Source: Akkermansia muciniphila
Lineage (GTDB): Bacteria; Verrucomicrobiota; Verrucomicrobiia; Verrucomicrobiales; DEV007
Length of the DNA: 55,595 nucleotides
NCBI GenBank assembly: GCA_945883495.1
Contig: CAMCXS010000037.1
Coordinates: 1 to 55,595, forward strand
Direction of reading: 5' to 3'
Both the position numbers and the translations under genes were made by a program. How positions within the stretch are numbered: position 1 is the stretch's first letter; every line of letters starts with the position of its first letter. Shown in pieces: positions 34,976 to 44,938 of this stretch. Below the pieces are notes generated by a model, which saw only the letters and a list, made by a program, of their open reading frames with translations, was not told where the DNA came from and searched no databases.

Positions 34976-36445
34976 TCAGGCAAAGAAGGAAGTCACCGCC
35001 TGAGCCTTCACCAGCTCGCGCGGCTGGTTGAGATGGTTGTAGACGATGGTTTCCGGGTCAATCGCCATGGCGTGGTAAATCGTGGCCAGGATTTCCCTCG
35101 GGTGAACCGGAGCTTCCGCGGGCGCGGAACCGGTCTTGTCGGATTTGCCGTGGACTGCACCGCGTTTGACGCCGGCGCCACCGATGATTGAGGTGTAGCA
35201 GTAAGGCCAGTGGTCCCGGCCATCGCTGCTGTTGTTGTTCCCACTGGTGGAAATGCCTCTTTCCGGGCTGCGTCCGAATTCGCCGATGGCCACGACGAGG
35301 GTTTCGTCGAGCAACCCGCGTTCATCGAGATCGGTGAACAGGGTGGAGAGTCCCTGATCGAGCATGGGGCCGGACTGATCCTTCATCCGCTTGGGAAGAC
35401 CAACGTGGTGGTCCCAGCTGTGGTTGTCGGAATTCGCGACCTTGGGCCAGATCACTTCGACCACCTTGGTGCCGGCTTCGACGAGGCGGCGGGCTAGGAG
35501 ACAGCTTTGGCCGAAGGGATTGCGGCCGTAGGCGTCGCGCATTTTGGGATCTTCGGAATCGATATCGAAGGCTTGGCGGGCGCGACCGGAGACGATGAGG
35601 TTCAACGCTTGGTCGTAGTATTCGTCCAGGTTGTAACGGGCCACGGCCTTGTCGACGGCGGACATCTGGGCGTCGAGCGCTTCGCGGAGCTTGGCTCGGC
35701 GTTGCAAACGGAGGGAGAAGACTTCGGGGCGGAGCTGCAGGTCATCGACCTTCACGGAGCTGAGCTTGCTCATGTCCATGTCGTCGCCGTCGGGGAAGAG
35801 GTAATACGGATCGAAGGCTTTGCCAAGAAAGCCGGCGGTGCCGCCTTTGTTGATCACGCCGGATTCTTGAAGGGGGCGGGGCAGCACCACGAAGGGGAGC
35901 ATCGGCTCCTCGGTGGGCTTGAGGCGGATGATGTTGGAACCGAAATTCGGAAAATCCTTCGGCGTAGGCGGTTCGAGCTGGCCGGACGGACTCACCTTGT
36001 CCGTCGTGTAGCCGGTCATGATTTGGTAAATCGCCGCCGTGTGGTTGAAAAGCCCCACCGGCGTGTAGCTCATGGATTGAACGGTGGTGAACTTGTCCGC
36101 AACTTTGGCGAGCTTGGGAATGATCTCCGTGTACTGGAGACCGTTCACGGCAGTGGGGATCGGCTTGAAGATGGAGCGAACGTTGTCCGGCGCATCGGGC
36201 TTGGGATCCCAGAGATCGATGTGGCTTGGCCCGCCTTGGAGGTAGACCATGATGACGCTCTTGGCTTTGCCCCAACCGGGGGATCCGACCAATGATGAGG
36301 AGGCGCTGGCGGACTGGGCTGCCAGAATGTTATTGAGCGTCATCCCCAGCATTCCCGCGCCACCGACGCGGAAGAAATCGCGGCGAGAGGGTTTGAGATG
36401 GGGATCGCAGAGATCTTTGGCGGTGGGGCCGGCGATGCGAAACAT
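34976..36445 (-). CDS. DUF1501 domain-containing protein, Tat-exported
   Basis: 489 residues. N-terminal twin-arginine signal [19 protein letters not shown] at about 19-37, then the DUF1501 body: [56 protein letters not shown] and [13 protein letters not shown]1501 is distantly related to the alkaline phosphatase/sulfatase fold and is nearly always paired with DUF1549/DUF1553 cytochromes, as here (18-bp gap). The function is unsettled. The redoxin gene follows. Confidence 0.93.
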   Translation of the reverse strand: MFRIAGPTAKDLCDPHLKPSRRDFFRVGGAGMLGMTLNNILAAQSASASSSLVGSPGWGKAKSVIMVYLQGGPSHIDLWDPKPDAPDNVRSIFKPIPTAVNGLQYTEIIPKLAKVADKFTTVQSMSYTPVGLFNHTAAIYQIMTGYTTDKVSPSGQLEPPTPKDFPNFGSNIIRLKPTEEPMLPFVVLPRPLQESGVINKGGTAGFLGKAFDPYYLFPDGDDMDMSKLSSVKVDDLQLRPEVFSLRLQRRAKLREALDAQMSAVDKAVARYNLDEYYDQALNLIVSGRARQAFDIDSEDPKMRDAYGRNPFGQSCLLARRLVEAGTKVVEVIWPKVANSDNHSWDHHVGLPKRMKDQSGPMLDQGLSTLFTDLDERGLLDETLVVAIGEFGRSPERGISTSGNNNSSDGRDHWPYCYTSIIGGAGVKRGAVHGKSDKTGSAPAEAPVHPREILATIYHAMAIDPETIVYNHLNQPRELVKAQAVTSFFA

Positions 36446-36463
36446 GGCTTTGTGGAATGAGGG

Positions 36464-39400
36464 TTAGTGATTGAAGAGGAACTCGGGGTTGTTGATCAAG
36501 GCCCAAGTGAGATCTTGCGCCGCGGTGAGGCGGACGTTGCTGGTTTGCAACGTCGATTGCGCGAAGTCTTGGCGCAGTTGACGGAGCTGCGGGTCGATAC
36601 GGATCGGGGTGCGGGCCTCGGCGAACTTCGCCTTGAGAGCTTCCATCGCCGGATCCGGCGGAAGGGGACGCTCTTCCTTCACGACCGCGAACTGGCGTTT
36701 CAGCGAATTCGGATCGGTGCGGCGGAAATAGGTTTCCAGCGCGGCGAGGTCACCGGAGCTGCGGGAGCCCGGGGGGCGTTCCAAGATGCTGGCAATTGGG
36801 GCGGGGATACCAGCGGCCAACGGTTGCTCGCTCTCCGTGAGGCGCACCGCGAAGTGGCCCAGCGGATATTCGCCGCCGCCGTAACGGCAGGAAATGCGGA
36901 GCCGCAGTTTGGCGCCAGGGGGCAGAGCCAACGTTTTCTCAAGGGAGAAGCGGCCGATGTGCGGGAGACGTTCCTTGCCGGCCACCGCCCAGGCTTGTTG
37001 GTTCCCGGGATTGCCATCAATGGCCAGCTTGATGTTGAAGTTGGTTTGGATGTGATCGACCCGCGCTTCCGCGAAGCTGACCTTGGTGAACTGACGAGGT
37101 GTGGCGGCGGGGGCGGTTTCGAGTTCCACCTCGGTCACCACGAAGTTGCCGTTCTCGCTCAGACCGGGACCGAAGCCGGGCAGGCTGGCGTGCGGCATAG
37201 CCTCGATCGCCAATCCGGTGACGGTCCGGAGGCCGCCGGCTGGAGCGTCAAATTCGAGAACGTAGTCGGTGGATCGGTTGCGGTCCGGGCGGGCTGCCGC
37301 GGCCAGGACCGCGCCGTCTTCGACAACCTTCAGTTCGATCGCCGGAGACGTCGATTTCACGGACGTGGGCGTCAGGGGCTGCCAGCGGGTGGTGAGGTTG
37401 GCGGCCGGGTAATTCACTTCCCACGCGGTGAGCAGAGCTGGGGTGGCGGAAGCGAACGCCACGAGATCCTTGCGGGCGGCGGAGAGACGAGTTTGGCGGG
37501 CGGCTTCGGCTTGGCGGTACTTCTCACCCCACTGCGGGACGTAGGCGTCCAGGGCAGAGGCTGCGTTGTAAATGGCTTCCGAACGCGTCTTTTCCAGGGA
37601 GGCTTCCAACGGAACCCACCATTTTTCCCGCTCGGCGAGCATGACTTGCAGGGATTGGTGATCACGGGAAACGGCGGCGAAGTTCCCGAGTGCGGTCTTC
37701 ACTTCGTCCGGACGCGGGGCACGGCCGAGGACGCGGTAGTAGATCTCCTCAATAAGCTTCTGATCGTCCGGCTGTTCCGTGGTGAGGCGGACCAGGGCGC
37801 TTTCCTTGGCTTCGATGGCATCGCTGATCGCCGGGCCGGAGAGGAAGGCCATGACGGCGCTCATTTGCAGATCGGCGCTGCGCTCGCACTCGCAGGCGCT
37901 CTCGCGTACGGGCCGACCTAGGTTGGCGAGGAAGCCGGATTTCAGATCAATTTGCGCGTCTGGGAGTTGGCTGGCGCGCACTCCCTTTCCGGCTCCAGGG
38001 ATATCCGGGGTCGCTCCGGTCGCCGCGTAGATCGAGTCGTAGAGCACTTCGGCGGGGAGCCGCTTCGCTTTGGCGCGGGAGAAGTTGGTTTCGTCGTCCT
38101 CGTTCCAACGATTCGCGGCGATGGAAAGTTGGTAGGTCCTCGACTTGCAGATCGTGGCCATGAGGTCGCGGACGTTGAACCCGCTTTCCACGAAGCGGCG
38201 GGTCAACCATTCCAGCAGCTCGGGATTGGAAGGAGGATTCCCAGCGCGGATGTCGTCGAGCGGTTCGATGATGCCGGTGCCGAGCAGGTAACCCCAAATC
38301 CGGTTGGCGTAGCTGAGCGCGAAGTAGGGATTGTCCGTGCTGGTCATCCAGGCGGCGAGGGACTCCCGGCGCGCGGGCTTTTCCGGGGTGCGGAAGCTGA
38401 CGGGAGCCAGGGTGGCTTCAAACGGGAAAGCTGGTGCTTCCACTTGTCCGGTCCGGGCATGGGTGACCTCGCCGGCGGCGGCGTCGGAGATGATCTCGTA
38501 GAGCGGCTTCGCTTCATCGACGGCGGAGGCGCCGATCGATTGGTTGGGCGCGTTCTTCATGTCGCGCTTCAGCTCGACTTGGGCGAAGTAGGCGGCGGTT
38601 TCGTAGTATTGATCCTGGGTCCAGCGCTCGAACGGGTGATCGTGGCACTTGTTGCAATTGAAGCGCGTCGCCAAGAAGAGATGCGTGGTGTTCTCCATGA
38701 TGTTCTCCGGCGTGCGGAGAATCTTATAATAGGCAGCGGCCGGATTTTCCTTGTTGGAGCCGGTGGCGGTGAGGATGCGGTAGACAAACTTGTCGTAGGG
38801 CGTGTTCGCGGCGACCTCGGTGCGGATCCAATCGCGGAACAGCTTGGCGCCTTCGCCGCCTAGGAACTTCGAGTTCACTTGAAGCATGTCGGACCACTTG
38901 TTCGTCCAGTGATCGACAAATTCGGGGGAGCCGATCAGGGAATCGACGAGGCGATCGCGCTTTTCGCGTTGCGGCGAGGGATCGGACTCAAAGGCGAGGA
39001 TTGCGGCCGGAGAGGGGGGAAGCCCAGTGAGATCGAGGGTGACGCGGCGGATGAACTCGGTGTCGGTGCAGAGTTCGCTGGGCTGAATCTTGAGGCGTCG
39101 CCACTTGGCGGCGGTGAATTCATCGATCTTGTTGTTCGCCGCTGGCTGCTTCCAGACGAAGCCGTCCCGGTTCCCCATGACGGTGAGAGTCGTAGCGGCA
39201 TAGGCGCCTTCGTAGCGGGCCAAAATCGGGGCTTCGCCGCGCCGGACGGTGGTGATCAGAGCTTGCTGGTCGTGCGTGGCCACTTCGGTGCTGCCGCTCT
39301 CCACGAAAGCTTCGGAGGTGACATCGCGGCGGGACCCATCGGCAAAGAGGGCTTCGACCCGGATTTGCTGACGACCGCCGATCGCTTCAATCACCGGATT

Positions 39401-41566
39401 GCGCGGGAAAACCTCGATGGAAACCACCTTGGCGGAGCTGGGATTGAGGCGGGCGCCTTGGGAAATCCAATCGCGAACCACGCGGTAGTAGGTGGAATCT
39501 TGAATCGCGAGCTGGCCCCCTTCGTGCGGCACGGCGCCGGTCATCTTCAGGAGCATGAGGGAATCGTCTGGGGAAGCGTAGTTCACGCGACGGCTGGTCA
39601 GGTCATCGGTGAAGGCGCGGACGTCGTAGAACGGGTCGTAACCGCGGAGAGAGAGCTTGAAGCCGTCCTTTCCATCCTGAGCACCGTGGCAAGTGCCCAT
39701 GTTGCACCCCATGCGGCTGACCACCGGATTCACGTCCCGGACCCAATCTGGGTGGAAGGCTTGCGCCGAGCCGGACACCTGAACGGGAATTTCCGCCTTG
39801 GCGGCGCCGAACTGAACGGAAAGCGTGGTGGTGCCATCCTTGACCGGCAAAACTTTGCCTCGCGGGGTCAGGCGGACCAATTCGGCAGCCGGCTTGACCA
39901 CCGCACTCCGGGTGATGTCGAACTTGCGGCCGTCTTTGGCCACGGCGGTGACGACCAGCTGATTGTAACGCGTGGGGCCGTCGATCCGGACTTGGGCGGG
40001 GGAGACTTCCAACGAGGCGATTTCGGCCGAGATCGCTTTTTCCTCGGGAGCGGCGGGGTGCCTGTCGGCATTGGGGCGCTGCTCATCGGCCAACGAGGCG
40101 GTGACTTCGACGGGGACGAACTCCTTGGTGACGCGAGCCCTTGAGGGATCGATGAAGCGCACTTTACCATCGGAACCCGCGGCAGCCACGGTCGCGGAAT
40201 CGGGGCTCCAGGCCAAAGCGTAAATCGAGGCGTCGAGTTTGAGCGCTCCGGTCTGTTCGGCGCCTCGGGTTTGGAACTCTTCGATGAGTTTGTAGTCGGA
40301 GGAACCGGGCCGGACGTTTGCCTGCTCCATGGCCCGCTTGAGCTCGGGCGTGAGCGTGGCGTCATAGTCAGAGCGGTAAAAATGCACTGCGCCGCGCCCA
40401 TCGAGACTGGACCCGGCGGCGAAGCTTTTGCCGTCGGGCCGGAACGCGGTGGCCCAGATCCGGCCTTCCATGGCGGGGTACTTGCGGATTAGGTTGGCGT
40501 TGTCCCCGATTTTGCGGGCGGTCTCGCGCTGGGGCCGGTAAATCTGCGGGATGCCGTCGGAACCTCCGACGAGGATGTGATCGGCCGTAGGATGGAGGGT
40601 GACGGTGGCAATGCCGCCGCGCAAAGCGCCCGGGGTGATCGAGGTGATGTTGTCGATGAACCGTTCCGTGGCGACTTCGGTGAGCTTGGCGGACATGTCG
40701 CGCGCCACGGAGATCAGTTGGGCGCCGCTGTGGGCAAAAACGGTGTCGAGCACCCAGTCGTTGTGGCCGCCCATGAAGAGGACTTGTTGCCCGCTCTCCG
40801 CTTTCACGGCGCGGACGCTGTTGTCGGGCATGCCGAAGGCGACCAGTTTGCCGTCGGGACTCCAACTGGCTCCGTAAATGGTGTCGTAACCGGCGGGCAC
40901 GGATACTTTCAGGCTGCGCTTGGCCACGTCCCAGATCTGCAGTTCACCCATCCGTTCCGGCAAGCCACCGGCCACGGCGAGTTGGGTGCCGTCCGGGGAA
41001 AACTCGATGCTTTGGATGCGCTCGGAGAGACCGACCAACCGGGCGACTAGCCCTGAGCCGTCGGCGTGATGAAGCAGCACTTCATGGAAACCGGCGATCG
41101 CGAGCAATTTGCCGTCCGGAGAGAAGTCCAGGGCAGAGATCACCGGGGGCTTGGCATAAACCGGCGGGTGTTCGGGGCTGTAACGCTCGACTGCGTTCGC
41201 CGGAGTGTCGTCGTGGGCGCCTTCGGAGATCCAGCGACTCACCAGGGCGACTTCATCGGAAGAAAGCGGTTCGCCCTTGGGGGGCATTTCGACTTTGCCG
41301 TCGACTGGCGTGATCTGTTGCAGCAGCAGGCTCTCGGCAGGCCGTCCCGGGACAATGGCGGTGCCGTTTTCTCCACCTGAGACGAGTTGAGCGAACGTGG
41401 TCATCACGTAATCGCCCTTGGCCTTGGCGGGCTGGTGACAACCCATGCATTTGGCCTGCAAGGCGGGACGGACATCCTTATAATAACTGACGGGAGCAGC
41501 GGTGGCGTGGGCCAGCAGCAGGAAAAAAGAGGATGCGCAAACGGCGTGGAGGCGACGACGATTCAT
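36464..41566 (-). CDS. giant c-type cytochrome / WD40 / DUF1549-DUF1553 protein
   Basis: 1700 residues from the ATG at 41566 (before a signal peptide ending HATAAP). Order: a planctomycete-type cytochrome c domain with CMGCH and MPPKGEPLS (about 40-120); WD40-like repeats with 'FSPDGKLLAIAG' (about 140-480); a Big-like beta domain (about 510-600); a second haem-like site CNMGTCHG (C-x4-CH) with a beta domain; DUF1549 carrying CNKCHDHPFERWTQDQYY; DUF1553 (SYANRIWGYLLGTGI...); and a C-terminal beta region. This order is typical of PVC proteins. A role in extracytoplasmic electron transfer or polymer breakdown is inferred only. Co-directional with DUF1501. Confidence 0.93.
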   Translation of the reverse strand: MNRRRLHAVCASSFFLLLAHATAAPVSYYKDVRPALQAKCMGCHQPAKAKGDYVMTTFAQLVSGGENGTAIVPGRPAESLLLQQITPVDGKVEMPPKGEPLSSDEVALVSRWISEGAHDDTPANAVERYSPEHPPVYAKPPVISALDFSPDGKLLAIAGFHEVLLHHADGSGLVARLVGLSERIQSIEFSPDGTQLAVAGGLPERMGELQIWDVAKRSLKVSVPAGYDTIYGASWSPDGKLVAFGMPDNSVRAVKAESGQQVLFMGGHNDWVLDTVFAHSGAQLISVARDMSAKLTEVATERFIDNITSITPGALRGGIATVTLHPTADHILVGGSDGIPQIYRPQRETARKIGDNANLIRKYPAMEGRIWATAFRPDGKSFAAGSSLDGRGAVHFYRSDYDATLTPELKRAMEQANVRPGSSDYKLIEEFQTRGAEQTGALKLDASIYALAWSPDSATVAAAGSDGKVRFIDPSRARVTKEFVPVEVTASLADEQRPNADRHPAAPEEKAISAEIASLEVSPAQVRIDGPTRYNQLVVTAVAKDGRKFDITRSAVVKPAAELVRLTPRGKVLPVKDGTTTLSVQFGAAKAEIPVQVSGSAQAFHPDWVRDVNPVVSRMGCNMGTCHGAQDGKDGFKLSLRGYDPFYDVRAFTDDLTSRRVNYASPDDSLMLLKMTGAVPHEGGQLAIQDSTYYRVVRDWISQGARLNPSSAKVVSIEVFPRNPVIEAIGGRQQIRVEALFADGSRRDVTSEAFVESGSTEVATHDQQALITTVRRGEAPILARYEGAYAATTLTVMGNRDGFVWKQPAANNKIDEFTAAKWRRLKIQPSELCTDTEFIRRVTLDLTGLPPSPAAILAFESDPSPQREKRDRLVDSLIGSPEFVDHWTNKWSDMLQVNSKFLGGEGAKLFRDWIRTEVAANTPYDKFVYRILTATGSNKENPAAAYYKILRTPENIMENTTHLFLATRFNCNKCHDHPFERWTQDQYYETAAYFAQVELKRDMKNAPNQSIGASAVDEAKPLYEIISDAAAGEVTHARTGQVEAPAFPFEATLAPVSFRTPEKPARRESLAAWMTSTDNPYFALSYANRIWGYLLGTGIIEPLDDIRAGNPPSNPELLEWLTRRFVESGFNVRDLMATICKSRTYQLSIAANRWNEDDETNFSRAKAKRLPAEVLYDSIYAATGATPDIPGAGKGVRASQLPDAQIDLKSGFLANLGRPVRESACECERSADLQMSAVMAFLSGPAISDAIEAKESALVRLTTEQPDDQKLIEEIYYRVLGRAPRPDEVKTALGNFAAVSRDHQSLQVMLAEREKWWVPLEASLEKTRSEAIYNAASALDAYVPQWGEKYRQAEAARQTRLSAARKDLVAFASATPALLTAWEVNYPAANLTTRWQPLTPTSVKSTSPAIELKVVEDGAVLAAAARPDRNRSTDYVLEFDAPAGGLRTVTGLAIEAMPHASLPGFGPGLSENGNFVVTEVELETAPAATPRQFTKVSFAEARVDHIQTNFNIKLAIDGNPGNQQAWAVAGKERLPHIGRFSLEKTLALPPGAKLRLRISCRYGGGEYPLGHFAVRLTESEQPLAAGIPAPIASILERPPGSRSSGDLAALETYFRRTDPNSLKRQFAVVKEERPLPPDPAMEALKAKFAEARTPIRIDPQLRQLRQDFAQSTLQTSNVRLTAAQDLTWALINNPEFLFNH

Positions 41567-41636
41567 CAGTGGGCTTTGGGACGACACGCAGGCGATCGGC
41601 CCGTCCTTTCAGCCACAAAGACGGAGTAACGAGAAT

Positions 41637-42344
41637 TCAGTCGATCCGGATCGCGGCTACGCCGATATCGTCCGAGCCAGGAAAGTTATAGGAATCCGTG
41701 CAGATTTTCTCCGCCCACTCCTTGCTGAACGGATGCTCCTGGAGGCTTTCTGCCAAATCCTTTGCCTCAAGCACAAGGCCATCGGTCGCGCAGACGATGA
41801 AATCGCCCGGGGAGAGGTCGATCAATTTGGTGCGGAACGCAAAAGCGGTAAGCCCACTGAAACAGTCCGTGAGCATCGGGGTGCCCTCGATCTTGTCGGG
41901 CGTGGTGAGGGTTTGCCCTTCCAGACCGGCATCGCGTCGGCGCACCAGGTGGACCGGGGAATCGCCGGACCAGAAGACGCAGGCTTTTCCTTTGCGGACC
42001 AAGACACCGGCAAGCGTGCAGGCGCTTTCCATCATGTCGACGTCGTCAGAGAATCGGCCGAGGAAGTCTTGATGCACCTTGCGGAGATAACTGCCGACGA
42101 GGCGAGACAGATCGGGCTCGGATTCCAGGGAAACGGGATCTTGGCTGAGGCGCTCATGAATCAGCCAATGCGCCACGGCGCCACCATCGGCGCAACGGCT
42201 GACGCCATCGGCGACGGCGGCAAGGATGGCGGGGCCGCCTTGGTCTGGGGCAAAAGAGCGGACCAGCACGCGATCTTCATTGGAGCGGCGGGCCGTGAGA
42301 TTTCTCTTTCGGCCGCCCATGGTGTAGGAGAAAGCGGTGTACAT
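41637..42344 (-). CDS. PP2C-type serine/threonine protein phosphatase
   Basis: 235 residues of a PPM/PP2C phosphatase. All main motifs are present: RRSNEDR (19-25), VADGVS (44-49), FWSGDSPVHLV, FIVCATDGLV and the final SDDIGVAAI, which supply the metal-binding aspartates. It lacks a membrane segment or sensor domain, so it is probably cytoplasmic and reverses Ser/Thr phosphorylation by a kinase encoded elsewhere. The in-frame extension to 43307 lies antisense to the sulfatase-like gene and is rejected. Divergent from that gene with an 84-bp gap. Confidence 0.85.
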   Translation of the reverse strand: MYTAFSYTMGGRKRNLTARRSNEDRVLVRSFAPDQGGPAILAAVADGVSRCADGGAVAHWLIHERLSQDPVSLESEPDLSRLVGSYLRKVHQDFLGRFSDDVDMMESACTLAGVLVRKGKACVFWSGDSPVHLVRRRDAGLEGQTLTTPDKIEGTPMLTDCFSGLTAFAFRTKLIDLSPGDFIVCATDGLVLEAKDLAESLQEHPFSKEWAEKICTDSYNFPGSDDIGVAAIRID

Positions 42345-42428
42345 CGAAGCGCTGGCGCCGCCGAGGCGTGCCGGGTTAGGGATGCTTCTCTTGACAGGAG
42401 CGGGGCGCAAGCAGGAAGTTGGCGGCAG

Positions 42429-43997
42429 GTGCAACCGAGGATCATTCAGCTTCTCGTAGCGATCCTCCCGGCGTTGAGTGGAGCGAGCGAAATTCGTGCG
42501 GCGAAGATCGAGGAACGGCCCAACGTGATCGTATTGGTGGCCTCCGGCACGGGTTGGGAGCAGGCCATGGACTGGAAGGCGGGCGGCTCCCGGGATGTCT
42601 TGGTGAAACTGCGCGATGGCGGAGCGACCCTGCGGAGGTTTCATGGAAATCCGGTGGCGGCCCCGGGACACGCGGAATTGCTGACTGGGCGGCATTTTTT
42701 GCGAAACGGTGTTTCCGGGGACACCGGGGGCGAGCAGTTGCTGCACGACTTGGAGGTGACGCTGGGCGAAGTTTGCGCGGAGGCTGGCTACGCGACAGGC
42801 TACTTCGGTTGGTGGAGGCACGGCAGCAATCCGCCGCAACACCCGGTCTCCCAAGGATTTTCCGAATTCGCGGGCCGCTGCCGGGCGAGATGGGAGGCCG
42901 ACCGGGCGTGGATCCAGCGGGGGCTTGGGCCTGAAGAGCCGGCCGCGGACGCATGGACGGAAGTGAGCGCCGCCGCCTGCGGGTTCATCGAGAACGCCCG
43001 GGACCGGCCGTTCCTCTGCTGGGTGATGGCGCCACCTGGGGACGAGGGATTGACGGCGTTGAACCGGATCGCGAGCGACCTGCTGGAGACGGTGGAAGCG
43101 GAAGGCCGGGCGACGCGGACGTTGACGGTCTTGGTTGCGGATCGGCCGGATGCAGCTGGCGAAGCCAAGTTGTTTGGCGGGCCTGGCAGTTTGTCGGAGG
43201 GCGGCGTCCGGATTCCGGGATTCTGGCACTGGCCCGGGGTGATTGAGCCTGGGCTGACGATCCATGACATCGCGCAAAACGTGGATCTGTTCGTCACCTT
43301 GGCTCATCTGGCGCAGGCCCGCATCCCGGATGACCGGTCGATGGACGGGATGAACTTGGGCCCGTTGTTACGGAATCTCCGTCCTGAGCGTTGGCCGAAC
43401 CGAGACATTGGGAACGTTGTCATTTCCAATCGGAATCCGGCTTCGGCGAGGATGTCGTTTCGCACGACGAACTGGCTGGCGGTGCGGGATCCGGAGACGC
43501 GCCGCAACCCGAAGTTGGCGCCTGGGGAGACTTGGGAGTTGTTCGATTTGCAGGCCGATCCGCGGCAGCTTTACGAAGTGGGCGAGGAGTATCCGTTTGT
43601 GTTGGCGCGATTGAAATCGGACTTCGGCCGGTGGTATTTGGATGCCGCTCAATTCGACTTGGAGCCGGTGGGCCTGACGGTGGGACGGCCTGAGGTCTCC
43701 GAGTTGCGGCTGCTTGCTGACTATGCGGAACCGGCAGGGCCGGACGCTTGGCGATGGCACCTGCAAACCCCGGCAAAGGTTCTCGTCCGGGTGGATTTGG
43801 ATGCGGTTGAGATGCCGAGGACACTCCCCGGGAAGCTGCGGATCGATGGCCGGGAGTTTGCCGCGGAACGACGGGATGGCGGTTGGAGTTTTGGAGCGGT
43901 GCCACTGCCTTGTGGCCGGGTGGAGGCCGTTCTGGAAGGAGCGGGATCGGACTTCGCGAGGAGCGGCGAGTTGCGCCTCCGGGCCATCGCCCCCTGA
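42429..43997 (+). CDS. sulfatase-fold protein lacking catalytic residues (probable pseudoenzyme)
   Basis: 522 residues from the GTG at 42429; signal peptide about 1-20 (LLVAILPALSGAS). Fold landmarks of sulfatases are clear: PNVIVLV at 31-37, LLTGRHFLRNGV (84-95), FGGPGSLSEGGVRIPGFWHWPG, WELFDLQADPRQLYEV and a C-terminal beta domain. The catalytic C-x-P-x-R aligns with A77-A-P-G-H81, so the residue that becomes formylglycine is Ala and the Arg is His. The calcium-binding DD after strand one is S39-G40, and the GGKG lysine is Pro. Sulfatase activity is therefore unlikely; a binding or scaffolding role is inferred. The in-frame stretch before 42429 is antisense to PP2C. Confidence 0.8.
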   Translation: MQPRIIQLLVAILPALSGASEIRAAKIEERPNVIVLVASGTGWEQAMDWKAGGSRDVLVKLRDGGATLRRFHGNPVAAPGHAELLTGRHFLRNGVSGDTGGEQLLHDLEVTLGEVCAEAGYATGYFGWWRHGSNPPQHPVSQGFSEFAGRCRARWEADRAWIQRGLGPEEPAADAWTEVSAAACGFIENARDRPFLCWVMAPPGDEGLTALNRIASDLLETVEAEGRATRTLTVLVADRPDAAGEAKLFGGPGSLSEGGVRIPGFWHWPGVIEPGLTIHDIAQNVDLFVTLAHLAQARIPDDRSMDGMNLGPLLRNLRPERWPNRDIGNVVISNRNPASARMSFRTTNWLAVRDPETRRNPKLAPGETWELFDLQADPRQLYEVGEEYPFVLARLKSDFGRWYLDAAQFDLEPVGLTVGRPEVSELRLLADYAEPAGPDAWRWHLQTPAKVLVRVDLDAVEMPRTLPGKLRIDGREFAAERRDGGWSFGAVPLPCGRVEAVLEGAGSDFARSGELRLRAIAP

Positions 43998-44076
43998 GTG
44001 TCGGCGGTTGACATTGTGCCAGGGCGGGGGACATTCGGGCCGTAAATTTTAACCCGAACTCAACCGCCTCAATACC

Positions 44077-44706
44077 ATGCCCGTGCTCGTCGGCAGAAGT
44101 GCCCCTTCCTTTACCGCCAAAGCAGTCGTCAACGGAGAAGTCGTTGAGGATTTCTCTCTCGATTCCTATCTTGGCAAGTCCTACGTCGTCCTCTTCTTCT
44201 ACCCGAAGGATTTCACGTTTGTTTGCCCCACGGAGTTGCACGCCTTCCAGGATGCGCTCGATGAGTTCCGCAAGCGCAACACGGTAATCGTCGGCTGTTC
44301 CACCGATACCGAATTCTCCCACTGGGGCTGGCTCCAAGTTCCCCGGGACAAGGGCGGCATTGAAGGCGTCCAGTATCCTTTGGTGGCGGACACCAACAAA
44401 ACGATCTCCTATGCCTACGGCGTTCTCGCCGGGGAGTACGACATCGACGACGACGGTGATCTCTGCGTTGAAGGAGAGTTGGTGGCTTACCGCGGGCTGT
44501 TCCTCATCGACAAAGAAGGCGTCGTGCAGCACCAAGTGGTGAACAACATGCCCCTCGGCCGTTCCGTCTCGGAAACCCTGCGGATGGTCGACGCGTTGCA
44601 GCACTTCGAGCAACACGGGGAAGTGTGCCCCATGGATTGGCAGAAGGGCTCGGCCGCGATGAAGCCGGACCACGCCAGCACCGCTGCCTATCTCGCGAGC
44701 AAGTAA
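44077..44706 (+). CDS. ahpC: typical 2-Cys peroxiredoxin (AhpC-type)
   Basis: 209 residues, cytoplasmic, reduces hydrogen peroxide and alkyl hydroperoxides. The peroxidatic cysteine lies in FVCPTE and the resolving cysteine in GEVCPMDW near the C-terminus; KDFTFVCP and STDTEFSHWGW are family signatures. No ahpF or thioredoxin reductase gene is adjacent, so the reductant is unknown. TTGACA occurs at 44008-44013 upstream but without a convincing -10 box. The hairpin at 44760 and tRNA-Pro follow. Confidence 0.96.
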   Translation: MPVLVGRSAPSFTAKAVVNGEVVEDFSLDSYLGKSYVVLFFYPKDFTFVCPTELHAFQDALDEFRKRNTVIVGCSTDTEFSHWGWLQVPRDKGGIEGVQYPLVADTNKTISYAYGVLAGEYDIDDDGDLCVEGELVAYRGLFLIDKEGVVQHQVVNNMPLGRSVSETLRMVDALQHFEQHGEVCPMDWQKGSAAMKPDHASTAAYLASK

Positions 44707-44759
44707 GACGAATCTCTTGCTTGATCATCCGGGGATTCCGGTTGATAAGTTCCACCCCC

Positions 44760-44778
44760 GGGCCGTTTCTGACGGCCC
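44760..44778 (+). terminator. hairpin between ahpC and tRNA-Pro
   Basis: GGGCCGT (44760-44766) and ACGGCCC (44772-44778) pair perfectly across a 5-nt loop, 54 bp after the ahpC stop and 13 bp before the tRNA. There is no T-tract, so it may act in a Rho-dependent context or in processing of the tRNA leader. Confidence 0.45.
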
Positions 44779-44790
44779 AACGGGAAAACT

Positions 44791-44864
44791 CGGGCTGTGG
44801 CGCAGTCTGGTAGCGCGCCTGCATGGGGTGCAGGAGGCCGCTGGTTCGAATCCAGTCAGCCCGA
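44791..44864 (+). tRNA. tRNA-Pro (anticodon GGG)
   Basis: A complete cloverleaf: acceptor CGGGCTG / CAGCCCG, D arm GCGC...GCGC, anticodon stem CCTGC / GCAGG with loop ATGGGGT (anticodon GGG at 44825-44827), T arm GCTGG-TTCGAAT-CCAGT / C and discriminator A. 3' CCA is not encoded, so it must be added post-transcriptionally. A T-rich stretch (GTTTTTTCCC, 44865-44874) lies just downstream and may terminate transcription. Confidence 0.96.
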
Positions 44865-44938
44865 CGTTTTTTCCCGGTCAACACAGTGTGGCGGTTGCGC
44901 CCCTTGTCAGTGCACGCCGGGTGCCGTAGAATCCAGGC

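Noticed and set aside
36467-40144. Several long plus-strand open frames
   Set aside because: All lie opposite the 1700-residue cytochrome/WD40 gene and show no family resemblance.
41502-42428. Open frame in front of the sulfatase-like gene on the plus strand
   Set aside because: It is antisense to PP2C and to the start of the giant cytochrome gene; the signal peptide after GTG 42429 marks the true start.
42345-43307. Minus-strand open frame extending PP2C
   Set aside because: Antisense to the sulfatase-like gene with Arg/Pro-rich low-complexity composition.
44008-44076. Promoter of ahpC from TTGACA at 44008
   Set aside because: No acceptable -10 hexamer at 16-18 bp; the AT-rich TAAATTTTAA is about 29 bp away.
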